NCBI GenBank assembly: GCA_963920705.1
Contig: OY987226.1
Span: 27,784,706-27,848,705 of the forward strand
Direction: 5' to 3'
DNA: 64,000 nt
Source of the DNA: Odiellus spinosus
Taxonomy: Eukaryota > Arthropoda > Arachnida > Opiliones > Phalangiidae
A program made the position numbers and the translations under genes. The notes under the pieces were generated by a model that ran no database searches, was not told the DNA's origin, and was given only the letters and a program-made list of their open reading frames with translations. This document shows, in pieces, positions 51,760-64,000 of this stretch; the first letter of the stretch is position 1, and every line of letters starts with the position of its first letter.

Positions 51760-54700
51760 ATCAACAAATTTCCCAAGTATAGATCCACAAATTTCCCAAG
51801 TATAGATCAACAAATTTCCCAAGTATAGTTTCACAAACTTCCCAAGTAAAGATCAACAAATTTCCCAAGTATAAATCCACAAATTTCCCAGAAATAGATA
51901 CACAAATTTCCCAAGTATGGATCCACAAATTTCCCAAGTATAGATACAATAATTTCCCAAGTATAAATCAACAAATTTCCCAAATATAGATCCACAAATT
52001 TTCCAAGTGTAGATCAACAAATTTCCCAAGTATAGATCCACAAATTTCCCAAGTATTTATCCACAAATTTCCCAAGTGTAGATTCTCAAATTTCCAGAGT
52101 ATAGATCCACAAAGTTCAGAAGTATTTATCCAAAAATTTCAAAAGTATAAATCCACAAATTTCCCAAAAATAAATTGACAAATTTCTCAAGTATAGATCT
52201 ACAAATTTCCCAAGTATGGATCCATAAATTTCACAAGCATATATTAACAAATTTCCCAAGTATAGTTCCACAAATTTCACAAGAATAGATCCACAAATTT
52301 CCCAAGTATAGATCCAAAAATTTCCCAAGTATAGATCCACAAATTTCCCAAGTATAGATCCACAAATTTCCCAAGTATAGATCCACAAATGTCCCAAGTA
52401 TATATTAACAAATGTCCCAAGTATAGATCTACAAATTTCCCAAGTATAGATCCATAAATTTCCCAAGCATATTTTAACAAATTTCCCAAGAATAGGTCCA
52501 CAAATTTCCCAAGTATTTATCCACTAATTTCCCAAGTATAGATCCACAAATTTCCCAAGTATAGATCCACAAATATCCCAAGTATTTATACACAAATTTC
52601 TAAAGTGTAGATCCACAAATTTTCCAAGTTTAGATTTACAAATTTCCAAAGTATAGATCAACAAATTTCCCAAGTATAGATCCACAAATTTCCAAAGTAT
52701 AGATCCACAAATTTCCCAAGTATAGATCCACAAATTTCCCAAGTATAGATCCACAAATGTCCCAAGTATATATTAACAAATGTCCCAAGTATAGATCTAC
52801 AAATTTCCCAAGTATAGATCCATAAATTTCACAAGCATATATTAACAAATTTCCCAAGTATAGATCCACAAATTTCCCAAGTATAGATCCACAAATTTCC
52901 CAAGTATAAATCCACAAATTTCCCAAATATAGATACACATATTTCCCAAGTATAAATCCCCCAATTTTGCAAGTATAGATTCACAAATTTCCCAAGTATA
53001 GATCCACAAATATCCCAAGTATTTATCCACAAATTTCCCAAGTATAGATCCACGAATTTGCCAAGTATAGATTCACTAATATCCCAAGTATTTATCCACA
53101 AATTTCCCAAGTATTTATCCACAAACTTCCCAAGTATAGATCAACAAATTTTTCAAGTATAGATCCACAAATTTCCCAAGTATAGATCCACACATTTCCC
53201 AAGTATAAATCCACAAATTTCCCAAGTATATCAACAAATTTCCCAAGTATAGTTTCACAAATTTCCCAAGTATAAATCCACAAATTTCCCAGATATAGAT
53301 ACACAAGTTTCCCAAGTATGGATCCACAAATCTCCCAAGTATAGATACACAAATTTCCCAAGTATAAATCAACAAATTTCCCAAGTATAAATCCACAAAT
53401 TTCCCAAATATAGATCCACAAATATTCCAAGTATTTATACACAAATTTCTAAAGTGTAGATCCACAAATTTTCGAAGTTTAGATTTACAAATTTCCAAAG
53501 TATAGATCAACAAATTTCCCAAGTGTAGATCAACAAATTTCCCAAGTATAGATCCACAAAATCCCAAGTATTTATCCACAAATTTCCCAAGTGTAGATCC
53601 ACAAATTTTCCAAGTTTAGATTTACAAATTTCCAAAGTATAGATCAACAAATTTCCCAAGTATAGATCCACAAATTTCCCAAGTATAGATCAACAAATTT
53701 CCCAAGTATAGTTTCACAAACTTCCCAAGTAAAGATCAACAAATTTCCCAAGTATAAATCCACAAATTTCCCAGAAATAGATACACAAATTTCCCAAGTA
53801 TGGATCCACAAATTTCCCAAGTATAGATACAATAATTTCCCAAGTATAAATCAACAAATTTCCCAAATATAGATCCACAAATTTTCCAAGTGTAGATCAA
53901 CAAATTTTTCAAGTATAGATCCACAAATTTCCCAAGTATAGATCCACACATTTCCCAAGTATAAATCCACAAATTTCCCAAGTATATCAACAAATTTCCC
54001 AAGTATAGTTTCACAAATTTCCCAAGTATAAATCCACAAATTTCCCAGATATAGATACACAAGTTTCCCAAGTATGGATCCACAAATCTCCCAAGTATAG
54101 ATACACAAATTTCCCAAGTATAAATCAACAAATTTCCCAAGTATAAATCCACAAATTTCCCAAATATAGATCCACAAATATCCCAAGTATTTATACACAA
54201 ATTTCTAAAGTGTAGATCCACAAATTTTCCAAGTTTAGATTTACAAATTTCCAAAGTATAGATCAACAAATTTCCCAAGTGTAGATCAACAAATTTCCCA
54301 AGTATAGATCCACAAAATCCCAAGTATTTATCCACAAATTTCCCAAGTGTAGATCCACAAATTTTCCAAGTTTAGATTTACAAATTTCCAAAGTATAGAT
54401 CAACAAATTTCCCAAGTATAGATCCACAAATTTCCCAAGTATAGATCAACAAATTTCCCAAGTATAGTTTCACAAACTTCCCAAGTAAAGATCAACAAAT
54501 TTTCCAAGTATAAATCCACAAATTTCCCAGAAATAGATACACAAATTTCCCAAGTATGGATCCACAAATTTCCCAAGTATAGATACAATAATTTCCCAAG
54601 TATAAATCAACAAATTTCCCAAATATAGATCCACAAATTTTCCAAGTGTAGATCAACAAATTTCCCAAGTATAGATCCACAAATTTCCCAAGTATTTATC

Positions 54701-55170
54701 CACAAATTTCCCAAGTGTAGATTCTCAAATTTCCAGAGTATAGATCCACAAAGTTCAGAAGTATTTATCCAAAAATTTCAAAAGTATAAATCCACAAATT
54801 TCCCAAATATAAATTCACAAATTTCTCAAGTATAGATCTACAAATTTCCCAAGTATGGATCCATAAATTTCACAAGCATATATTAACAAATTTCACAAGC
54901 ATATATTAACAAATTTCCCAAGTATAGTTCCACAAATTTCACAAGAATAGATCCACAAATTTCCCAAGTATAGATCCAAAAATTTCCCAAGTATAGATCC
55001 ACAAATTTCCCAAGTATAGATCCACAAATTTCCCAAGTATAGATCCACAAATGTCCCAAGTATATATTAACAAATGTCCCAAGTATAGATCTACAAATTT
55101 CCCAAGTATAGATCCATAAATTTCCCAAGCATATTTTAACAAATTTCCCAAGAATAGGTCCACAAATTTC
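51760..55170. repeat. HOR: 756-bp tandem unit and a 2.66-kb repeat
   Basis: The string at 53644-53832 recurs at 54400-54588 (756 bp, 33 x 23 minus 3), and about 53140-53895 pairs with 53896-54651. The same string also occurs at 51761-51949. The block 52277-52501 recurs at 54939-55163 (2662 bp). A shortened monomer, AGTATATCAACAAAT, marks several copies. Confidence 0.75.
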
Positions 55171-55199
55171 CCAAGTATTTATCCACAAATTTCCCAAGT

Positions 55200-58100
55200 A
55201 TAGATCCACAAATTTCCCAAGTATAGATCCACAAACATCCCAAGTATTTATCCACAAATTTCCCAAGTATAGATCCACAAATTTCCCATGTATAGATCCA
55301 CAAATTTCCCAAGAATAAATCCACAAATTTCCCAAGAATAAATCCACAAATTTCCCAAGTATAGATCCACAAATATCCCAAGTATTTATACACAAATTTC
55401 TAAAGTGTAGATCCACAAATTTTCCAAGTTTAGATTTACAAATTTCCAAAGTATAGATCAACAAATTTCCCAAGTATAGATCCACAAATTTCCCAAGTAT
55501 AGATCCACAAATTTCCCAAGTATAGATCCACAAATTTCCCAAGTATAGATCCACAAATGTCCCAAGTATATATTAACAAATGTCCCAAGTATAGATCTAC
55601 AAATTTCCCAAGTATAGATCCATAAATTTCCCAAGCATATATTAACAAATTTCCCAAGAATAGGTCCACAAATTTCCCAAGTATTTATCCACAAATATCC
55701 CAAGTATTTATCCACAAATTTCCCAAGTATAGATCTACAAATTTCCCAAGCATAGATCTACAAATTTCCCAAGTATAGATCCAGAAATATCCCAAGTATT
55801 ATCCACAAATTTCCCAAGTGTAGATTCTCAAATTTCCAGAGTATAGATCCACAAATTTCCCAAGTATAGATTCACAAATTTCAGAAGTATTTATCCAAAA
55901 ATTTTAAAAGTATAGATCCACAAATTTCCCAAGTATAGATCCACAAACATCCCAAGTATAGATCCACAAATTTCCCAAGTATAGATCCACAAATTTCCCA
56001 AGTGTAGATCAACAAATTTCCCAAGTATAGATTCACAAATTTCCCAAGTATAGATTCAGAAATTTCAGAAGTATTTATCCAAAAATTTGAAAAGTATAGA
56101 TCCACAAATTTCCCAAGTATAGATCCAGAAATATCCCAAGTATTTATACACAAATTTCAAAAGCGTAGATCCACAAATTTCCCAAAAATAGGTTCACAAA
56201 TTACTCAAGTATAGATCCACAAATGTCCCAAGTATATATTAACAAATGACCCAAGTATACATCTACAAATTTCCCAAGTATAGATCCATAAATTTCCCAA
56301 GCATATATTAACAAATTTCCCAAGAATAGGTCCACAAATTTCCCAAGTATTTATCCACAAATATCCCAAGTATTTATCCACAAATTTCCCAAGTATAGAT
56401 CCACAAATTTCCCAAGTATAGTTCTACAAATTTCCCAAGTATAGATCTACAAATTTCCCAAGTATAGATCCACGAATTTGCCAAGTATAGATCCACTAAT
56501 ATCCCAAGTATTTATCAACAAATTTCCCAAGTATAGATCAACAAATTTTTCAAGTATAGATCCACACATTTCCCAAGTATAAATCCACAAATTTCCCAAG
56601 TATTGATCCACAAATTTCCCAAGTATAGATCCACACATTTCCCAAGTATAAATCCACAAATTTACCAAGTATTGATCCACAAATTTCCCAAGTATAGATC
56701 AACAAATTTCCCAAGTATAGTTTCACAAACTTCCCAAGTAAAGATCAACAAATTTTCCCAGTATAAATCCAAAAATTTCCCAGAAATAGATACAAATTTC
56801 CCAAGTATAAATCCACAAATTTCCCAAGTATAGATACACAAATTTCCCAAGTATAAATCAACAAATTTCCCAAGTATAAATCCACGAATTTCCCAAATAT
56901 AGATCCACAAATTTTCCAAGTGTAGATCCACAAATTTCCCAAGTATAGATCCACAAATTTCCCAAGTATTTATCCACAAATTTCCCAAGTATAGGTCCAC
57001 AAATTTCCCAAGTATAGATCTACAAATTTCCCAAGTATAGATCTACAAATTTCCCAAGTATAGATCAACAAATTTGCTAAGTATAGATCCACAAATATCC
57101 CAAGTATTTATCCACAAATTTCCCAAGTGTAGATTCTCAAATTTCCAGAGTATAGATCCACAAATTTCCGAAGTATAGATTCACAAATTTCAGAAGTAGT
57201 TATCCAAAAATTTCAAAAGTATAGATCCACAAATATCCCAAGCATTTATCCACAAATTTCCCAAGTATAAATCCACAAATTTCCCAAGTATAGATCCACA
57301 AATTTCCCAAGTGTAGATCAACAAATTTCCCAAGTATAGATTCAAAAATTTACCAAGTATAGATTCACAAATTTCAGAAGTATTTATCCAAAAATTTCCC
57401 AAGTATAGATCCAGAAATATCCCAAGTATTTATACACAAATTTCAAAAGCGTACATCCACAAATTTCCCAAAAATAGATTCACAAATTTCTCAAGTATAG
57501 ATCCACAAATTTCCGAAGTATAGATCCACAAATATCCGAAGCATTTATCCACAAATTTCCCAAGTATAGATCCACAAATTTCCCAAGTATAGATCCACAA
57601 ATTTCCCAAGTATAGATCCACAAATTTCCCAAGTATAGATCCACAAATTTCCCAAGTATAGATCCACAAATTTCCCAAGTATAGATCAACAAATTTCCCA
57701 AGTATAATTTCAAAAACTTCCCAAGTAAAGATCAACAAATTTCCCAAGTATAAATCCACAAATTTCGCCGAAATAGATACACAAATTTCGCAAGTATGGA
57801 TCCACAAATTTCCCAAGTATGGATCCACAAATTTCCCAAGTATAGTTACACAAATTTCCCAAGTATAAATCAACAAATTTCCCAAGAATAAATCCACAAA
57901 TTTCCCAAATATAGATCCACAAATTTCCCAAGTGTAAATCAACTAATTTCCCAAGTATAGATCCACAAATTTCACAAGTATAGATCCACAAATATCCCAA
58001 GTATTTATCCACAAATTTCCCAAGTTTAGATTCTCAAATTTCCAGAGTATAGATCCACAAATTTCCCAAGTATAGATTCACAAAGTTCAGATGTATTTAT

Positions 58101-61100
58101 CCAAAAACTTCAAAAGTATAAATCCACAAATTTCCCAAAAATAAATTCACAAATTTCTCAAGTATAGATCCACAAATTTCCCAAGTATATATTAACAAAT
58201 GTCCCAAGTATAGATCTACAAATTTCCCAAGTATAGATCCATAAATTTCACAAGCATATATTAACAAATTTCCCAAGTATAGGTCCACAAATTTCACAAG
58301 AATAGATCCACAAATTTCCCAAGTATAGATCCACAAATTTCCCAAGTATAGATCCACAAATTTCCCAAGCATAGATCCACAAATGTCCCAAGTATATATT
58401 AACAAATGTCCCAAGTATAGATCTACAAATTTCCCAAGTATAGATCCATAAATTTCCCAAGCATATATTAACAAATTTCCCCGAATAGGTCCACAAATTT
58501 ACCAAGTATTTATCCACAAATATCCCAAGTATTTATCCACAAATTTCCCAAGTATAGATCCACAAATTTCCCAAGTATAGATCTACAAATTTCCCAAGTA
58601 TAGATCTACAAATTTCCCAAGTATAGATCAACAAATTTTCCAAGTATTTATCCACAAATTTCCCAAATATAGATCACAAATTTCCCAAGTATAAATCCAC
58701 AAATTTCCCAAATATAGATCCACAAATTTCCCAAGTGTAGATCAACAAATTTCCCAAGTATAGATCCAGAAATATCCCAAGTATTATCCACAAATTTCCC
58801 AAGAATAGATCAACAAATTTGCTAAGTATAGATCCACAAATTTCCCAAGTATAGATCCACAAATATCCCAAATATAGATATACAAATATCCCAAGTATAG
58901 ATCCACAAATTTTCCAAGTATTTATCCACAAATTTCTCAAGTATGGATCCACAAATTTCCCAAGTATAAATACACAAATTCCCAAGTATATATCTACAAA
59001 TTTCCCAAGTATAGATCCATAAATTTCACAAGCATATATTAACAAATTTCCCAAGTATAGGTCCACAAATTTCACAAGAATAGATCCACAAATTTCCCTA
59101 GTATAGATCCACAAATTTCCCAAGTATAGATCCACAAATTTCCCAAGTATTTATCCACAAATTTCCCAAGTATAGATACACAAATTTCCCAAGTATAGAT
59201 CCACAAACATCCCAATTATTTATCCACAAATTTCCCAAGTATAGATCTACAAATTTCTAAAGTATAGATCCACAAATTTCCCAAGTATATATTAACAAAT
59301 GCCCAAGTATAGATCTACAAATTTCCCAAGTATAGATCCATAAATTTCTCAAGCATATATTAACAAATTTCCCAAGTATAGGTCCAAAAATTTCACAAGA
59401 ATAGATCCACAAATTTCCCAAGTATAGATCCACAAACATCCCAAGTATTTAACCACAAATTTCCCAAGTATAGATCCACAAATTTCCCAAGTATAGATCC
59501 ACAAATTTCCCAAGTATAGATCCACAAATTTCCCAAGTATAGATTCACAAATTTCCCCAAGTATAGATCCACAAATATCCTAAGTATTTATACACAAATT
59601 TCTCAAGTGTAGATCCACAAATTTTCCAAGTTTAGATTTACAAATTTCCAAAGTATAGATCCACAAATTTCCCAAGTATAGATCCACAAATATCCCAAGT
59701 ATTTATCCACAAACCTCCCAAGTATAGATCCACAAATTTCAGAAGTATAAATCCACAAATTTTCCAAAAATAGGTCCACAAATTTAAAAAGTAAAGATCA
59801 ACAAATTTCCCAAGTATAGATCCACGAATTTGCCAAGTATAGATCCACTAATATCCCAAGAATCTATCCACAAATTTCCCAAGTATAGATCAACAAATTT
59901 TTCAAGTATAGATCCACAAATTTTTCAAGTATAGATCGACACATTTCCCAAGTATAAATCCACAAATTTCCCAAGTATAGATCCACAAATTTCCCAAGTA
60001 TAGATCAACAAATTTCCCAAGTATAGTTTCAAAAACTTCTCAAGTAAAGATCAACAAATTTCCCAAGTATAAATCCACAAATTTCCCAGAAATAGATCCA
60101 CAAATTTCCCAAGTATAGATCCACAAATTTCCCAAGAATAAATCCACAAATTTCCCAAGTATACATCAACAAATTTCCAAGTGTAGATCAACAAATTTCC
60201 CAAGTATAGATCCACAAATTTCCCAAGTATAGATCCACAAATTTCCCAAGTATAGATCCACAAATTTCCCAAGAATAAATCCACAAATTTCCCAAGTATA
60301 CATCAACAAATTTCCAAGTATAGATCAACAAATTTCCCAAGTATAGTTTCAAAAACTTCTCAAGTAAAGATCAACAAATTTCCCAAGTATAAATCCACAA
60401 ATTTCCCAGAAATAGATCCACAAATTTCCCAAGTATAGATCCACAAATTTCCCAAGAATAAATCCACAAATTTCCCAAGTATAGATCGACAAATTTCCCA
60501 AGCATAGATCCACAAATTTGCCAAGTAAAGATCCACAAATTTCCCAAGTATATATCAACAAATTTCCCAAGAATAGATCTAAAAAATTTTCCCAAGTATA
60601 GATCCACAAATTTCCCAAGTATAAATCCACAAATTTCCCAAGTATAGTTCCACAAATTTCCACGTATATATCAACAAATTTCCCAAGTATAGTTTCTCAA
60701 ACTTCCCAAGTAAAGATCAACAAATTTCCCAAGTATAAATCCACAAATTTCCCAAAAATAGATACACAAATTTCTCAAGTATAGATGCATAAATTTCCCA
60801 GGTAAATATTAACAAATGTCCAAAGTATAAATATACAAATTTCCCAAGTATAGATTCATAAATTTCGCCGAAATAGATACACAAATTTCCCAAGTATAGG
60901 TCCACAAATTTCCCAAGTGTAGATCCACAAATTTCCCAAGTATAGATCCACAAATTTCCCAAGTATAGATCCACAAATTTCCCCAGTATAGATCCACAAA
61001 TTTCACAAGTAAAGATCAACAAATTTCCCAAGTATAGATCCACAAATTTCCCAAGTATAGATCCACAAATTTCACAAGATCAACAAATTTCCCAAGTATA

Positions 61101-61160
61101 GATCCACAAATCTCCCAAGTATTTATACACAAATTTCCCAAGTATAGATCTACAATTGTT
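55200..61160. repeat. Satellite with weak higher-order structure
   Basis: These are ordinary 23-bp monomers in mixed order with more private variants, such as TTTCGCCGAAATAGATAC near 57766 and 60863, a CCCC run near 59554 and several 1-4 bp indels. A short repeat of about 0.3 kb is visible near 60000-60450. I see no gene, RNA or inserted element. Confidence 0.6.
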
Positions 61161-64000
61161 TCAAGTTTAGATCCACAAATTTTCCAAGTTTAGATCCACA
61201 AATTTCCAAAGTATAGATCCACAAATTTCCCAAGTATAGATCCACAAATTTCCCAAGTATAGATCCACAAATTTCCCAAGTATAGATCCACAAATTTGAG
61301 AAGTATTTATTCACAAATTTCCCAAGTATAAATCTACAAATTTTTCAAGTATAGATCCACAAATTTCCCAAGTATAGATCCACAAATTTCCCAAGTATAG
61401 ATCCACAAATTTCCCAAGTATTTATCCACAAATTTCCCAAGTATAAATCCACAAATTTCCCAAATATAGATCCACATATTTCCCAAATATAGATCCACAT
61501 ATTTCCCAAGTATAAATCCTCAAATTTTCCAAGTATAAATCCACAAATATCCCAAGTATTTATCCACAAATTTCCCAAGCATAGATCCAAAAATTTGCCA
61601 AGTATATATCCACTAATATCCCAAGTATTTATCCACAAATTTCCCAAGTATAGATCTAAAAATTTCCCAAAAATAGATCCACAAATTTCCCAAGTATAAA
61701 TCCACAAATTTCCCAAGTATAGATCCACAAATTTCCCAAGTATAGTTACTCAAACTACCCAAGTAAAGATCAACAAATTTCCCAAGTATAAATCCACAAA
61801 TTTCCCAAAAATAGATACACAAATTTCTCATGTATAGATACACAAATTTCTCATGTAAAGATACACAAATTTCTCATGTATAGATCCATAAATTTTCCAG
61901 GTATATATTAACAAATGTCCAAAGTATAAATCTACAAATTTCCCAAGTATAGATTCATAAATTTCCCAAGCATATATTAACAAATTTCCCAAGAATAAAT
62001 CCACAAATTTTCCAAGTATAAATCCACAAATATCCCAAGTATTTATCCACAAATTTCCCAAGCATAGATCCACAAATTTGCCAAGTATAGAACCACTAAT
62101 ATCCCAAGTATTTATTCACAAATTTACCAAGTATAGATACACAAATTTCACAATATCAACAAATTTCCAAAGTATAGATCCACAAATTTCCCAAGTATAG
62201 ATCTACAAATGTTTCAAGTTTAGATCCACAAATTTTCCAAGTTTAGATCCACAAATTTCCAAAGTATAGATCCACAAATTTCCCAAGTATAGATCCACAA
62301 ATTTCCCAAGTATAGATCCACAAATTTCCCAAGTATAGATCCACAAATTTGAGAAGTATTTATCCACAAATTTCCCAAGTATAGATCCACAAATTTCCCA
62401 AGTATTTATCCACAAATTTCCCAAGTATTTATCCACAAATTTCCCAAGTATAAATCCACAAATTTCCCAAATATAGATCCACATATTTCCCAAGTATAAA
62501 TCCACAAATTTTCCAAGTATAAATCCACAAATATCCCAAGTATTTATCCACAAATTTCCCAAGCATAGATCCAAAAATTTGCCAAGTATATATCCACTAA
62601 TATCCCAAGTATTTATCCACAAATTTCCCAAGTATAGATCCAAAAATTTTTCAAGTATAGATCCGCAAATTTCCCAAGTATAGATCCACAAATTTTCCAA
62701 GTATAAATCCACAAATTTCCCAAGTATAAATCCACAAATTTCCCAAGTATATATCCACAAATTTCCCAAGTATATATCAACAAATTTCCCAAGTATAGTT
62801 ACTCAAACTACCCAAGTAAAGATCAACAAATTTCCCAAGTATAAATCCACAAATTTCCCAATAATAGATACACAAATTTCTCATGTATAGATGCACAAAT
62901 TTCTCATGTATAGATCCATAAATTTTCCAGGTATATATTAACAAATGTCCAAAGTATAAATCTACAAATTTCCCAAGTATAGATTCATAAATTTCCCAAG
63001 CATATATTAACAAATTTCCCAAGTATAGGTCCACAAATTTCCCAAGTATAAATCCACAAATTTGCCAAGTATAGAACCACTAATATCCCAAGTATTTATC
63101 CACAAATTTCCCAAGCATAGATCCACAAATTTGCCAAGTATAGAACCACTAATATCCCAAGTATTTATTCACAAATTTACCAAGTATAGATCCACAAATT
63201 TCACAATATCAACAAATTTCCAAAGTATAGATCCACAAATTTCCCAAGTATAGATCTACAAATGTTTCAAGTTTAGATCCACAAATTTTCCAAGTTTAGA
63301 TCCACAAATTTCCAAAGTATAGATCCACAAATTTCCCAAGTATAGATCCACAAATTTCCCAAGTATAGATCCACAAATTTGAGAAGTATTTATCCACAAA
63401 TTTTTCAAGTATAGATCCACAAATTTCCCAAGTATAGATCCACAAATTTCCCAAGTATAGATCCACCAATTTCCCAAGTATAGATCCACAAATTTCCCAA
63501 GTATTTATCCACAAATTTCCCAAGTATAAATCCACAAATTTCCCAAATATATATCCACATGTTTCCCAAGTATAAATCCACAAATTTCCCAAGTATAGAT
63601 CCACAAATATCCCAAGTATTTATCCACAAATTTCCCAAGCATAGATCCACAAATTTCCCAAGCATAGATCCACAAATTTGCCAAGTATAGATCCACTAAT
63701 ATCCCAAGTATAAATCCACAAATTTCCCAAATATAGATCCACATGTTTCCCAAGTATAAATCCACAAATTTTCCAAGTATAAATCCACAAATATCCCAAG
63801 TATTGATTCACAAATTTCCCAAGTATAGATCCACAAATATCCCAATATTTATCCACAAATTTCCCAAGCATAGATCCACAAATTTGCCAAGTATAGATCC
63901 ACTAATATCCCAAGTATTTATCCACAAATTTCCCAAGTATAGATCTAAAAATTTTTCAAGTATAGATCCGCAAATTTCCCAAGTATAGATCCATAAATTT
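61160..64000. repeat. HOR: 1,053-bp unit, about 2.7 copies
   Basis: The landmark TTTCAAGTTTAGATCC occurs near 61160, 62212 and 63265, a period of about 1053 bp. The distinctive truncated unit TTTCACAATATCAAC, preceded by AGAACCACTAATATCCC, recurs near 62147 and 63200. The last copy runs off the window. Confidence 0.75.

Larger units (their letters stand above)
40616..64000. repeat. 23-bp satellite array, right block
   Basis: This is the same 23-bp family in the same orientation, resuming in register immediately after the 3' LTR. It uses the same monomer classes as the left block. Some monomers are truncated and act as landmarks, for example a 4-bp loss near 47950, an internal loss near 50015 and a short unit near 61070. 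It holds several short higher-order repeats (listed separately). Stretches at about 46900-48110, 49300-51760 and 55200-61160 show monomer mixing with less obvious long-range order. No gene, RNA or second mobile element is visible. The array runs off the window end. Confidence 0.98.

Noticed and set aside
1..64000. Telomeric repeat or CENP-B box in the monomer
   Set aside because: The monomer has no TTAGG/TTAGGG-type unit and no CG-containing CENP-B-like core. A centromere role is possible but not shown by sequence.

Overview
This window is one continuous array of a 23-bp tandem repeat (satellite or long minisatellite), interrupted once by an intact LTR retrotransposon. The array fills bases 1-36007 and 40616-64000 (about 59.4 kb, roughly 2,580 monomers) and runs off both ends. 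The consensus monomer is the 18-mer AAGTATAGATCCACAAAT followed by TTCCC: about 35% G+C, with three times as much C as G on the plus strand. No bacterial gene, operon, tRNA, rRNA or single-copy host gene is visible. A satellite this long carrying a Ty3/gypsy element means a eukaryotic genome. The element looks metazoan (Mag/K02A2.6-like pol, serine-tRNA-like primer site), probably from an invertebrate such as an arthropod. That placement is inference.

The array is strongly structured. Diverged monomers recur in fixed order, giving nested higher-order repeats (HORs) whose periods are near-multiples of 23 bp: 597, 728/705/344, 756, 918, 965, 1053, 1103 and 1424/1653 bp, and larger blocks of about 2.25-2.85, 2.5, 5.4-5.5 and 8.2-8.4 kb. 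The largest is a tandem duplication of about 8.2 kb (about 17480-25660 and 25661-34070). Its copies look almost identical where I compared them, except for a 229-bp (ten-monomer) block missing from the first. Period lengths are often 1-3 bp short of a multiple of 23, so frame-breaking indels are tolerated.

The long minus-strand open frames across the array, with a 23-residue period (…DLYLGNLWIYTWEICG…), are a by-product: the reverse-complement monomer has no stop in any frame and 23 is not divisible by 3. I do not annotate them as genes.

The only convincing gene is the 1,345-residue Gag-Pol ORF at 36362-40399, inside a 4,608-bp element (36008-40615). Its 189-bp LTRs are identical by eye. It has a 5-bp target duplication (TTTCC), a primer-binding site, a purine-rich tract, two CCHC knuckles, protease, reverse transcriptase, RNase H and a DD35E integrase with a C-terminal GPY/F-like module. 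There is no env. It inserted within a satellite monomer. Two empty paralogous copies of the target occur at 22671-22675 and 31081-31085 and confirm the insertion boundaries.
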